A stretch of DNA of 59,621 nucleotides from Microcaldota archaeon (GTDB lineage Archaea > Micrarchaeota > Micrarchaeia > Micrarchaeales > CABMGC01), in NCBI GenBank assembly GCA_021817325.1, contig JAKAVK010000021.1, positions 1 to 59,621 of the forward strand, read 5' to 3'. The translations under genes and the position numbers were made by a program. Positions 1-7,058 of this stretch are shown here, piece after piece (the first letter of the stretch is position 1; the number at the start of each line of letters is the position of its first letter). Under the pieces are notes generated by a model that did not search any database, was not told the origin of the DNA, and saw nothing but the letters and a program-made list of their open reading frames with translations.

Positions 1-2
1 TA

Positions 3-104
3 AAGGATGGTAATTTACTGAGACCTTACGAAGCGTTTATACTTAAAGGGGGCAAAATGAAAGAGATGTATATAAATGAACAAGGAGAAATCCGTTTGTC
101 GTGA
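3..104 (+). CDS. 3' end of an unidentified gene (partial)
   Basis: An open frame enters from the left edge and ends at a TGA at 102-104, giving 33 C-terminal residues ending in NEQGEIRLS. Nothing in this short piece identifies a family. It lies about 100 bp upstream of the ribosomal protein gene on the same strand. The intervening stretch has a TATA-like CTTAAAAG near 149-157, so the two genes are probably transcribed separately. That this frame is coding is inferred only from its openness to the window edge. Confidence 0.4.
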   Translation, partial: KDGNLLRPYEAFILKGGKMKEMYINEQGEIRLS

Positions 105-200
105 GAACCTTAATTCAGGACAACACAAAAGCCTGCATGATGGCAAGGCTTAAAAGCTATTGCCTGCATAATAATTATTGCTAAATCCTAAGTGATTCAG

Positions 201-737
201 ATGAAGCTAAGACCTGCAAGATCAGTGAGGAGCATACACAGCCAGGCATGGGCAAGGTACTCTGTTAAAAAACCAAGGAAGAACTACATAAAGGCGCTTC
301 CGCACACGAGCCTGCTGATATTCAAGATGGGGGTAAACAAGCCTGGCTATGACCTGGTGCTAACCCTCACCTCAAACCAGTATGTGCAGCTCCGTTCGAA
401 TTCGCTAGAAGCCGCAAGGCAGGTAGCCAACAAGTACCTTGAGAGGGAGCTGATAAACGACTACTTCCTCAGGCTCCTTCCATATCCGCATAGCGTGATA
501 AGGGAGAAGAAGAGGGCCACAGGAGCCGGAGCAGACAGAATTTCGCAGGGGATGAGCCTCTCCTTCGGGGGGCCGTCATCAGTAGCGGCGAGGGTCAAGG
601 AGGGCCAGACGGTTCTCGAGCTTAAGACAGTCTCCTCCAACAAGAATATAGCAAGGGAGGCGCTAAGCAGGGCCTCAAAGAAGCTATCCGGCACTTATAA
701 CATCACCATTAGGCCTCTTGAGACCAAGAGCGGCTGA
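201..737 (+). CDS. rpl10e: Large-subunit ribosomal protein uL16 (archaeal L10e)
   Basis: This 178-residue protein matches the archaeal/eukaryotic L10e form of uL16, which sits near the A-site tRNA elbow and the peptidyl transferase centre of the 50S subunit. It starts with the family's K-L-R-P-A-R block, followed by a K-K-P-R-K-N-Y segment, the core I-F-K-M-G-V, and the block S-L-E-A-A-R-Q-V-A-N-K-Y-L. The ATG at 201 is preferred because family members begin directly with M-x-L-R-P-A-R; an in-frame GTG at 192 is also possible. The usual K-R/A-x-R-x-S/T region around residues 105-120 is present as E-K-K-R-A-T-G-A-G-A-D-R. It is probably monocistronic, since glyS downstream has its own TATA box. 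Family assignment is secure. Confidence 0.93.
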   Translation: MKLRPARSVRSIHSQAWARYSVKKPRKNYIKALPHTSLLIFKMGVNKPGYDLVLTLTSNQYVQLRSNSLEAARQVANKYLERELINDYFLRLLPYPHSVIREKKRATGAGADRISQGMSLSFGGPSSVAARVKEGQTVLELKTVSSNKNIAREALSRASKKLSGTYNITIRPLETKSG

Positions 738-843
738 TTTTAGAGCAGGCCTGCCATAGAATACGCTTAAGCACAGTCCGCATCCGGGCTGCCGCTTCTT
801 ATACATGATGCTTCTTCTGCATGATTGCCGAGTTTTAAGTCAT

Positions 844-855
844 CATTTATTAATA
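844..855 (+). promoter_or_regulatory. TATA box and strong Shine-Dalgarno for glyS
   Basis: ATTTATTAATAC lies about 30-40 nt upstream of the glyS ATG at 888, as expected for an archaeal TBP site. GGAGG at 876-880 sits 7 nt before that ATG and decides it over an upstream in-frame TTG at 825. Confidence 0.6.
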
Positions 856-887
856 CTATCCGGACTTATATTCTTGGAGGATTACCA

Positions 888-2372
888 ATGGACAATGACG
901 AGCTTGTGGGCTTTGCTAAGAGGGTTGGCCTCTTCTGGCCTGCTGCGGAGATATACGGAGGGGCTGCAGGCATATACGACTACGGCCATCTGGGCGCCGC
1001 GATAAAGAGGCGCTTTGAGGATCTCTGGATAGCGTATTTCATCGAGAGGAACGACAACTACTTCCTGATAGACGGCTCCAACATGCTTCCTGAGAAGCCG
1101 CTTGTGGCATCCGGCCATGCAGCGCGTTTCAATGACATAATAATATCGTGCACCAGATGCAAAAGCTTCTACCGCGCCGACGTTCTTCTTACGGAGCTGG
1201 GTGTTGAGATAAACGAGGGTGCAGACGCAGGACAGATTGACGAAGCCGTGCAGAAGAAGGGCGTAAGATGCCCAAAGTGCGGCGGCGCGCTTGGTGCGGC
1301 GAAGGCATTCAACATGATGATAGACGTGGCACTTGGGCCGGAGAAGAAGGAGAAGGGCTACCTTAGGCCCGAGACCGCGCAGTCGGTCTACCTCAACTTC
1401 TACAGGGAGTTCACCATACTGAGGAAGAGGCTGCCGCTGGGCCTTGCGATAATAGGCAGGGCATACCGCAACGAGATCTCGCCCAGGCAGGGGCTATACA
1501 GGATGCGCGAGCTGATACAGGCGGAGCTGCAGATCTTCTTCGACCCGGACAACTGGCAGAAGGAGCTCTCCGATCCCGGAGCGGAGCTCAACGTGGTGCC
1601 GTATAGCACCGGAAAGCAGGTTCGCATCAGGGCTGATGAGCTGGCCAAGATGGGCTACCCGCCCTTTTACGTGAACCACATGATACTCATAGACTCGTTC
1701 TACAGGCAGATTGTACGCGTGCCTGAGAAGAGGCTGCGTTTCTTCGAGAAGGGAGGCAACGACAAGGCCTTCTACAACAAGGTCCACATGGACATAGAGG
1801 TTGATGTTGAGAGCTGGAACGGCTTCAAGGAAGTCGGCGGGCTCCATTACAGGGGCGATTACGACCTTACCGCACACGCGAAGGGCTCCGGCCAGGACCT
1901 CTCGGTAAGCGCCTATGGCAGGAGATTCGTGCCTAACGTCCTTGAACTGAGCTTTGGGGTCGACAGGAACATGTGGCTGCTTGCGGACCTCTTCTACAGC
2001 AAGACGGAGGAGAGGGATCTCTTCTCCGTGCCGTCGCATCTGGCACCCTATGCCGCAGCCGTCTTCCCGCTCCAGAAGGACGAAGTGCTTGAGAAGAGAG
2101 CTACCGAGATCTACGGCGCGTTGGGCAGGAGGTTCAGGGTCTATTACGACACCGCAGGCTCAATCGGAAAGAGATACGCAAGGATGGACGAGATAGGTAC
2201 CCCGCTGTGCGTCACTGTCGATTTTGAGACGGTGGACAGCAAGTCTGACAACCACGGAAAGGTGACGGTAAGGATGAGGGATGACAAGAGCCAGGTGCGC
2301 GTATCGATGGAGGAGCTACTTGACATGGTCGCAAAGTACAGGGCAGTTCCTACTGCGGAGGGACGGGCATGA
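888..2372 (+). CDS. glyS: Glycyl-tRNA synthetase (archaeal/eukaryotic alpha2 type)
   Basis: Charges tRNA-Gly with glycine in the cytoplasm. The 494-residue product is a class IIa synthetase. A zinc-binding pair, C-T-R-C at residue 88 and C-P-K-C at 128, lies in the N-terminal insertion. L-R-P-E-T-A-Q-S follows, then motif 2 (R-N-E-I-S-P-R-Q-G) near residue 194 and motif 3 (E-L-S-F-G-V-D-R) ending near residue 360. A C-terminal HGTP anticodon-binding domain completes it. The start at 888 is chosen for the GGAGG 7 nt upstream and because the family begins with a short region before the catalytic fold. Its stop overlaps the next gene by 4 nt (ATGA), so glyS heads a three-gene operon with a DNA glycosylase and a translin-like protein. 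That linkage is unusual; translation coupling is likely. Confidence 0.96.
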   Translation: MDNDELVGFAKRVGLFWPAAEIYGGAAGIYDYGHLGAAIKRRFEDLWIAYFIERNDNYFLIDGSNMLPEKPLVASGHAARFNDIIISCTRCKSFYRADVLLTELGVEINEGADAGQIDEAVQKKGVRCPKCGGALGAAKAFNMMIDVALGPEKKEKGYLRPETAQSVYLNFYREFTILRKRLPLGLAIIGRAYRNEISPRQGLYRMRELIQAELQIFFDPDNWQKELSDPGAELNVVPYSTGKQVRIRADELAKMGYPPFYVNHMILIDSFYRQIVRVPEKRLRFFEKGGNDKAFYNKVHMDIEVDVESWNGFKEVGGLHYRGDYDLTAHAKGSGQDLSVSAYGRRFVPNVLELSFGVDRNMWLLADLFYSKTEERDLFSVPSHLAPYAAAVFPLQKDEVLEKRATEIYGALGRRFRVYYDTAGSIGKRYARMDEIGTPLCVTVDFETVDSKSDNHGKVTVRMRDDKSQVRVSMEELLDMVAKYRAVPTAEGRA

Positions 2373-3238
2373 TAGATGTCAAAGACTTCGACCTTGGACT
2401 GAGTTTTGAGAGCGGCCAGCCGCTCACCTTTCACGCAGACTATTCCAGAAAGGGCCATGTTGAGTCGCTCACTTATTCTACGATCAGCGGGGAGATACGC
2501 ATAAGGAGCATGGCGCGGGGGAGGAGCACTAGAGTATATGCTATTGGCAAGGGATACAGTTGCGCGGCAGCTGAGGAGGAGGTTGTGAGGAGGTTCGGGC
2601 TTGACGAGGACCTTGGCAGGATATACGCGCGCATGAATACGGATCCATTCATGGAGAGGGCGATAGCAGAGATGGCAGGCATGAGACTGACCAGGAACGA
2701 TCCGTGGGAGACGACACTCTGCTTCATTATATCGCAATTCAACAATATAAAGAGGATAAGGCTAATTGTTGGCAATATGAAGGGCGCGTTTGGAGAGAAG
2801 GTCGCCTTGGATGACGGCAGGCCCATCAGGCTCTTTCCCAGGCCCGAAGCCCTTGCGCGCGCAGGCCTGGGGAAGATAAGGGCATGCGGGACAGGATTTC
2901 GCGACAGGTACATACAGAATGCGGCAAGGGAGTGGATTGCAAGGCCTTGGCTTGCCGAGCTTTCAAAGCTGCCTTATGATGAAGCCAAGGAGGCGCTGCT
3001 CGAACTCGACGGGATAGGGGACAAGGTCGCAGACTGCATACTGCTCTTCGGCTACGGGAAGAGGGAGGCATTCCCTATAGATACCTGGATAAAGAGGATT
3101 GTCGAGCATGTATATTTCAATGGGAGGAGGAAGAGAGTAGAGCAGATACACAGGTTTGCTGACAGACGCTGGCCAGGGGTGCAGGGGTATGCACAGCAGT
3201 ATCTTTTCTGGTTCGGCAGACAGAGCAAGGTGGGATGA
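2369..3238 (+). CDS. ogg: 8-oxoguanine DNA glycosylase/AP lyase, OGG1 type
   Basis: Base-excision repair enzyme that removes 8-oxoguanine and nicks the abasic site. The 289-residue protein has an OGG N-terminal beta domain (about residues 1-95) and a helix-hairpin-helix-GPD domain. The hairpin L-D-G-I-G-D-K-V-A-D-C carries Lys219, and F-P-I-D-T-W carries Asp238. Their spacing of 19 equals that of the catalytic Lys249/Asp268 pair of human OGG1. The segment S-Q-F-N-N-I-K-R-I matches the family's SxNNIxRI motif, which also supports OGG1 rather than AlkA or EndoIII; no 4Fe-4S cysteine cluster is present. It overlaps glyS by 4 nt upstream and the translin gene by 4 nt downstream, so the three are co-translated. 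With the nickel superoxide dismutase nearby it suggests oxidative stress defence. Confidence 0.93.
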   Translation: MIDVKDFDLGLSFESGQPLTFHADYSRKGHVESLTYSTISGEIRIRSMARGRSTRVYAIGKGYSCAAAEEEVVRRFGLDEDLGRIYARMNTDPFMERAIAEMAGMRLTRNDPWETTLCFIISQFNNIKRIRLIVGNMKGAFGEKVALDDGRPIRLFPRPEALARAGLGKIRACGTGFRDRYIQNAAREWIARPWLAELSKLPYDEAKEALLELDGIGDKVADCILLFGYGKREAFPIDTWIKRIVEHVYFNGRRKRVEQIHRFADRRWPGVQGYAQQYLFWFGRQSKVG

Positions 3239-3795
3239 TGATACCCAACGTCGCGGATATGGAAAGGGAGATGCTCGCGCTTGAGGCAGACATGGCGAAG
3301 GTGATGCAGCAGTCCAGGGTCATAGTCAAGGAAGCCGGAAAGTGCATCGTAACAATGCATTCGGGCAGGATGGCAGATGCAGAGTCAATGCTTGGTGAGC
3401 TTGGTAAGAAGGTGCGCGGGCTCTGGGAGGTTGATGGTGGGTTTGGGCATTACTCGCTTGAGGCGTACCAGGAGTACGCCGAAGCGTATATAGTATATAC
3501 ATATCTAAAGGAGGGAAGGATAGCGGGCAGGGATGAGATCGGCGTCGGTTCAAGGCCGTACATACTGGGCATGCTTGACGCAGTAGGTGAGCTCAAGAGG
3601 CGCGCCTTCAACCTGCTCAGGGCCAACAGGACCGATGACGCAGTGAGAGTTTGTGATGTCATGCAGGGAATAGTTGACGATACAAGCAGCATGCGCTTTC
3701 CTGAAGGCCTGCTTCCGGGCCTCAGGGTAAAGCAGGATATGGCGAGGAGGCATGTGGGAGACCTTGTTGAGCAGCTGGTAAGCAGGAGGGCATGA
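3235..3795 (+). CDS. Translin/TRAX family RNA-binding protein, TRAX-like
   Basis: The 186-residue, largely helical protein matches the translin superfamily, whose members bind RNA or single-stranded DNA. The eukaryotic translin-TRAX complex (C3PO) is a ribonuclease acting on short RNAs and tRNA precursors. The signature Q-E-Y-A-E-A (Glu80, Glu83) and L-D-A-V-G-E-L (Asp115, Glu119) corresponds in sequence and spacing to the acidic residues required for TRAX catalysis, so nuclease activity is plausible. The preceding segment S-R-P-Y-I-L-G-M also fits the family. Its ATG overlaps the ogg stop by 4 nt, with AAGGTGGG just upstream; a second ATG lies at 3238. It is the last gene of the glyS operon. 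Family assignment is firm; nuclease activity is inferred from the residues. Confidence 0.88.
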   Translation: MMIPNVADMEREMLALEADMAKVMQQSRVIVKEAGKCIVTMHSGRMADAESMLGELGKKVRGLWEVDGGFGHYSLEAYQEYAEAYIVYTYLKEGRIAGRDEIGVGSRPYILGMLDAVGELKRRAFNLLRANRTDDAVRVCDVMQGIVDDTSSMRFPEGLLPGLRVKQDMARRHVGDLVEQLVSRRA

Positions 3796-3828
3796 CGTTA
3801 CGACGTCACAGGGCTGAATGCCGCATGA

Positions 3829-3843
3829 ATAGGTTTAAATACT
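3829..3843 (+). promoter_or_regulatory. TATA box upstream of first pilin-like gene
   Basis: ATAGGTTTAAATACT places a TTTAAATA box about 40 nt upstream of the ATG at 3877, in the spacer after the glyS operon. Confidence 0.5.
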
Positions 3844-3876
3844 TATGCATCTTATTAAAGAGCAAGGTCGATTAGA

Positions 3877-4479
3877 ATGAAAGCAAGACGAGGATTCGGA
3901 TTTAGACTGCAGTCAGCTATGGAGTATCTGATGACGTATGGATGGGCCATCCTGATTATCGCAGTCGTGTTGGCAGTGTTGTTCTCTCTGGGAATATTTG
4001 GAGGAGGAAACCTCCTTGGCACATCGTGCCTTGGATCTCCAGGGTATTCTTGCCAGACGCCTTTGCTGAACAGCAGCGGACTGCTGAGCTTTACGCTCGG
4101 TGAGAGCACTGGTACGACGATCTATAACGTGCAGCTTGCATGTGCCGCAACGGCAACGAGCACAGGAATGCCTTACGACACTAACGCGCTCTACTCGAAC
4201 CCATTCCAGAGCGTCAACGCGCTTACAGGCAGGGCAACGGCGTCAAACGCTGTTCCAACCAATCCGTTGACAATGGCAAGCGGGCAGACAGCGCAGGTGT
4301 CAAATGTGGTGTGCTTCAACGCACAGGGACAGCCTATGAATGCGGCGCCTAACAACGCACTTGGAACAAGCTTCAGTGGGACGGTGTACGTAAACTACAC
4401 CACGGCAGCCACTACGCCTGGTTCGACAAACCCTTGGCAAACCACCAAGCTTGCGACACTTACGATAAAGGTAACGTGA
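3877..4479 (+). CDS. Pilin-like secreted protein with class III signal peptide (1)
   Basis: The 200-residue protein opens with a short basic leader ending in R-L-Q-S-A-M-E-Y-L, followed by a hydrophobic helix at about residues 17-45. This is the class III (type IV pilin-like) signal layout, with cleavage by an EppA/PibD-type peptidase near the Q-S junction. The extracellular remainder is Asn/Thr/Ser-rich, has four cysteines and ends in a hydrophobic strand (A-T-L-T-I-K-V-T). The next gene is a paralogue: G-x-P-G-Y-S-C-Q, S-x-x-L-S-F-x-L and the ending N-P-W-Q-T are shared. A strong hairpin terminator follows. It may form or decorate a pilus; no ATPase or platform gene is in the window. Family type clear, role inferred. 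Confidence 0.8.
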   Translation: MKARRGFGFRLQSAMEYLMTYGWAILIIAVVLAVLFSLGIFGGGNLLGTSCLGSPGYSCQTPLLNSSGLLSFTLGESTGTTIYNVQLACAATATSTGMPYDTNALYSNPFQSVNALTGRATASNAVPTNPLTMASGQTAQVSNVVCFNAQGQPMNAAPNNALGTSFSGTVYVNYTTAATTPGSTNPWQTTKLATLTIKVT

Positions 4480-4505
4480 TTGCCTTTTAAGTTCGCGATC
4501 GGATC

Positions 4506-4540
4506 AGTAAGGAGGGATTTTCCCTCCTTACTCTTTTTTT
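4506..4540 (+). terminator. Hairpin plus T-run terminator after first pilin gene
   Basis: AGTAAGGAGGGA (4506-4517) pairs perfectly with TCCCTCCTTACT (4521-4532) across a 3-nt loop, followed by CTTTTTTT. This has the form of a bacterial intrinsic terminator. Archaeal terminators usually need only the T-run. Confidence 0.75.
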
Positions 4541-4619
4541 ATCTTTATCACACATCCTGATAGCAGGCAACAGGAAGTAATTTAAGCTCTAGTAGTCCAT
4601 TGTGAATGGTGAAAATAAG

Positions 4620-5198
4620 ATGGTCTTTCCAAGGCTTCAGAGCGCTATGGAGTATCTGATGACTTATGGATGGGCAGTACTGATCATAGCAATCATACTT
4701 GTAATGCTCTATTTCCTAGGGGTTTTCAATCTTGGTACCCAGACAACGACAGTATGCCAGAGTGTTCCGGGCTACTCGTGCCAGGGACTCACGTTGAACA
4801 GGAGTGGCTATCTGAGCTTTGAGCTGACGCAGAATACCGGCTCCGTATTCCACAATATGCAGATTGCGTGCAGTTCATCGCAGGGAAGCTCTGGACCTTA
4901 CATAGACGGGATCAACCCGTTTCAGTATGTGGATTCGGGCAACGGAAACCGCGCGCAGCCAAATGCGCCATCCGCAGACAATGTGCTGGGCATGAGCTCC
5001 GGCGCTAGCGCCTTCATAGGCAACATTGTCTGCTACAACATCAATGGCGCCGCCACAAACGTTAACCCGCAGGCGATAGGTGCAGTGTATACAGGATCGA
5101 TATTCATTAACTATACAATAGCAGGAGGGGCGCCGTCCCAGACCACCAATCCCTGGCAGACGGCCAAGGTTGCTACAATCTCAGTTAAGGTAACGTGA
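4620..5198 (+). CDS. Pilin-like secreted protein with class III signal peptide (2)
   Basis: The 192-residue paralogue of the preceding gene begins M-V-F-P-R-L-Q-S-A-M-E-Y-L, then a hydrophobic helix to about residue 35. It shares the cysteine pattern (V-P-G-Y-S-C-Q, Q-I-A-C, I-V-C-Y-N) and the ending N-P-W-Q-T-A-K-V-A-T-I-S-V-K-V-T. The ATG at 4620 is preferred because a TATA-like TAATTTAAG lies near 4578-4586, which puts the transcription start near 4605; a GTG at 4602 would add six residues. It converges with dph2, with only 11 bp between stops. It is probably secreted and anchored by the uncleaved helix, as type IV pilins are before assembly. Function as a pilus subunit is inferred. Confidence 0.78.
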   Translation: MVFPRLQSAMEYLMTYGWAVLIIAIILVMLYFLGVFNLGTQTTTVCQSVPGYSCQGLTLNRSGYLSFELTQNTGSVFHNMQIACSSSQGSSGPYIDGINPFQYVDSGNGNRAQPNAPSADNVLGMSSGASAFIGNIVCYNINGAATNVNPQAIGAVYTGSIFINYTIAGGAPSQTTNPWQTAKVATISVKVT

Positions 5199-5209
5199 GC
5201 TGCGCACGG

Positions 5210-6148
5210 TCAGCGCTGCATGCTCTGGGCCTCGATCCCTTTCTGCTCGGCTTTCATGCGCAGCACTTCGATCAGCTCATTTGCGCTCAGCAGCGGCTTT
5301 CTAGTCCTGCCTGTATCGTCTATTGCTATGCGCGGGCAGGCGGTATTCACGAAGGCATCGAATTCACGCATGTTGTCAAGGGACTCGAAGTCGAATGTGC
5401 TTGCAACCAGTATCTGCGCGGTGAGGCCATCCTTCTCTATGCGCGCCTTGAGCAGCTTGGCCAGGGCGAGGTTGTGCTGTCCGTTCTTGGTAGTCATCAG
5501 TATGCCGAAGTTTCTCGCGCCTGACGACGCTATAATCTTGCCCCTGCGCCTCTTCTCGTAAAGCTCCCTGTACGAGTCTATGAAGGAGATCTTATTGTTG
5601 AAAGGATCGACCACGAGGAAGGGCTTCTTTGTGGAGAGCAGTGCGCCGATTGGATGGAAGATGCCGCCACCGAAGTATACGTGAGCGTCGACCCTGGAGT
5701 CTATGCTCGCAGCGCTGCCGATGTCGCAGCCCAGTAGCTGCCCGGCCATCTTGGCAAAGCCGTATGGCCTGCCTATCAGTATCTTCTTGCCATTCTTCTC
5801 GTAGAAATCCTTTACCGAATCGAGTTGGTGCATGTGCTGTATTGTTGTAGATATGCCTATGGTGTCATAGGCTTTTAGGTACACGAGGGACTGCGGAAGC
5901 AGGCCCAGCGGCGCATCTATCTGGTAGTTCACGTATTCCACATTGAAATCCACATGGCTGAACTCCGCGTGCCCGAAGTGCACAAGCTTGTCCACCTTCA
6001 GGTTCCTTGCCTCGTCGAGGGCCAGGTCGCATGCGCCGAACGTTGGCGACGCTGAGATGAAGACCTCGTTCCCCTCGCCTTCAAGCTTCTTTGCATGCCT
6101 GAGGGCCTCCTGCTTGAGCCCTTCTGGAAATTGTAGCAGTACTCTCAT
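5210..6148 (-). CDS. dph2: Diphthamide biosynthesis protein Dph2
   Basis: Catalyses the first step of diphthamide formation on elongation factor 2: transfer of the 3-amino-3-carboxypropyl group from S-adenosylmethionine to a histidine. It is a noncanonical radical SAM enzyme whose 4Fe-4S cluster is held by one cysteine from each of three domains. The 312-residue protein has them at Cys40 (F-G-A-C-D), Cys141 (L-L-G-C-D) and Cys271 (N-T-A-C-P-R). The opening L-L-Q-F-P-E-G-L is also diagnostic, and the length fits archaeal Dph2. It converges with the second pilin gene and is divergent from idi. Confidence is high. Confidence 0.93.
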   Translation of the reverse strand: MRVLLQFPEGLKQEALRHAKKLEGEGNEVFISASPTFGACDLALDEARNLKVDKLVHFGHAEFSHVDFNVEYVNYQIDAPLGLLPQSLVYLKAYDTIGISTTIQHMHQLDSVKDFYEKNGKKILIGRPYGFAKMAGQLLGCDIGSAASIDSRVDAHVYFGGGIFHPIGALLSTKKPFLVVDPFNNKISFIDSYRELYEKRRRGKIIASSGARNFGILMTTKNGQHNLALAKLLKARIEKDGLTAQILVASTFDFESLDNMREFDAFVNTACPRIAIDDTGRTRKPLLSANELIEVLRMKAEQKGIEAQSMQR

Positions 6149-6190
6149 GGTGACACTGAAGAATCCTTATTCGGATATTTGCCGGCTCTG

Positions 6191-6200
6191 GTATAAATAT
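6191..6200 (+). promoter_or_regulatory. TATA box for idi (leaderless mRNA likely)
   Basis: GTATAAATAT lies 27 nt upstream of the idi ATG at 6227 and no Shine-Dalgarno is visible, so the transcript probably starts at or just before the start codon. Confidence 0.6.
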
Positions 6201-6226
6201 GTTGCATTCCAATCCAGACTGTTGGC

Positions 6227-6760
6227 ATGGAGGAGTATGTAGTCCTTGTGGATGAGAAGGACAGGAAGGTGGGCATTGAGGAGAAGATCAAGGCGCACAG
6301 CAATGGCGGCATGCTGCATCGCGCCTTCTCAATATACATATTCGATGGCAGGGGCAGGCTGATGCTGCAGCACAGGGCTGGCTCCAAATATCATGGCGGC
6401 GGCCTGTGGACGAATACGGTCTGCGGCCATCCTAGGGATGGGGAGGCGAATGAGGAAGCTGCGCACAGGAGGCTTTTCGAGGAGATGGGCTTTGACTGTA
6501 GGGTTGAGGAGGCCTTCAACACTATATACCGCACCTATGTAGGTAACGGCCTGAGCGAGAACGAGTTCCTGCACGTCTTCTTCGGGCGCTATGACAGGGA
6601 CCCTGTACCGAACCCGCTTGAGGCCCAGGGCTTCAGGTGGATCTCGCTCTCAGAGCTTGAGAAGGAGATCGCAGAGAGGCCTGAACTCTACTCGCCATGG
6701 ATGAGACTCATACTTGGTAAAGTAATAGATGCAAGGAAGAAAAACAGCGGGCAATGGTGA
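6227..6760 (+). CDS. idi: Isopentenyl-diphosphate delta-isomerase, type I (Nudix)
   Basis: Interconverts isopentenyl and dimethylallyl diphosphate for isoprenoid lipid synthesis. The 177-residue protein has the type I Nudix-like fold: metal-ligand histidines at H24 and H31, catalytic Cys66 in N-T-V-C-G-H-P, and Glu113 in S-E-N-E-F matching the second catalytic residue. The W in the C-terminal F-R-W-I-S also fits. Most archaea use the unrelated flavin-dependent type II enzyme, so this form hints at acquisition or a lineage-specific choice. The stop codon TGA is also the first bases of an IS200/IS605-like element, so the extreme C-terminus (S-G-Q-W) may have been altered by that insertion. It is divergent from dph2. 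Confidence 0.93.
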   Translation: MEEYVVLVDEKDRKVGIEEKIKAHSNGGMLHRAFSIYIFDGRGRLMLQHRAGSKYHGGGLWTNTVCGHPRDGEANEEAAHRRLFEEMGFDCRVEEAFNTIYRTYVGNGLSENEFLHVFFGRYDRDPVPNPLEAQGFRWISLSELEKEIAERPELYSPWMRLILGKVIDARKKNSGQW

Positions 6761-7050
6761 CATCCTCCAACGACTGAAGGTCGTTGGCTTCCCGACAGAA
6801 AACCAATTATATGTGAGACAAAAAGGTATATATATGTTTGCGATAGAATCCTTTTATACGGCTGGACACGCCGAAATCCACGCTCAGGGAAATGGTGTAA
6901 GACCTCAGTTTTCCAGTGGGGCAGTTGTCAATGAACTGAGAACATACCGACAGAAAACCAAGTATGAAGTCCACGAACCCCTGATGGAAAAATGGGGTTC
7001 TCCTTTTTACGCCCCTAACCCACCATTGAAATGATGGGTTTGCGGGGCGA
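6758..7050 (+). mobile_element. Internally deleted IS200/IS605-type element with hairpin ends
   Basis: Between idi and the next gene lies a stretch with three hairpins. CCAACGAC/GTCGTTGG (6767-6787, loop TGAAG) is flanked by ATCCTC and CTTCCC, a context I associate with IS200/IS605 ends. GAACCCC/GGGGTTC (6975-7000) follows. The third is a two-tier hairpin, CGCCCC/GGGGCG with inner AACCCA/TGGGTT (7010-7049). Between them is a frame resembling the tail of TnpB. CCGACAGAAAACCA occurs at 6792-6805 and again near 6947. The layout fits an element that lost most of tnpB but kept both ends. Exact borders are not determined. Confidence 0.55.
6834..7034 (+). pseudogene. Remnant of TnpB C-terminus
   Basis: The 66-residue frame reads T-A-G-H-A-E-I-H-A-Q-G-N-G-V-R-P, then A-V-V-N-E-L-R-T-Y and ends near E-K-W-G-S-P-F. 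TnpB proteins of archaeal IS1341/IS605 elements commonly end with a T-x-G-x-x-x-x-A-x-G-x-x-V-R-P stretch and a tail resembling E-A-P-S-F. No RuvC or zinc-finger region is present, so no nuclease remains. The final hairpin at 7010-7049 overlaps the stop region, where the guide RNA of intact TnpB elements is normally encoded. The match is recalled by eye, not aligned. Confidence 0.5.
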
Positions 7051-7058
7051 ATCATTTA

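Noticed and set aside
6807-7055. An 82-residue minus-strand frame in the IS remnant
   Set aside because: The plus-strand frame reads like a TnpB tail and the hairpins explain the region, so the minus frame is a shadow.
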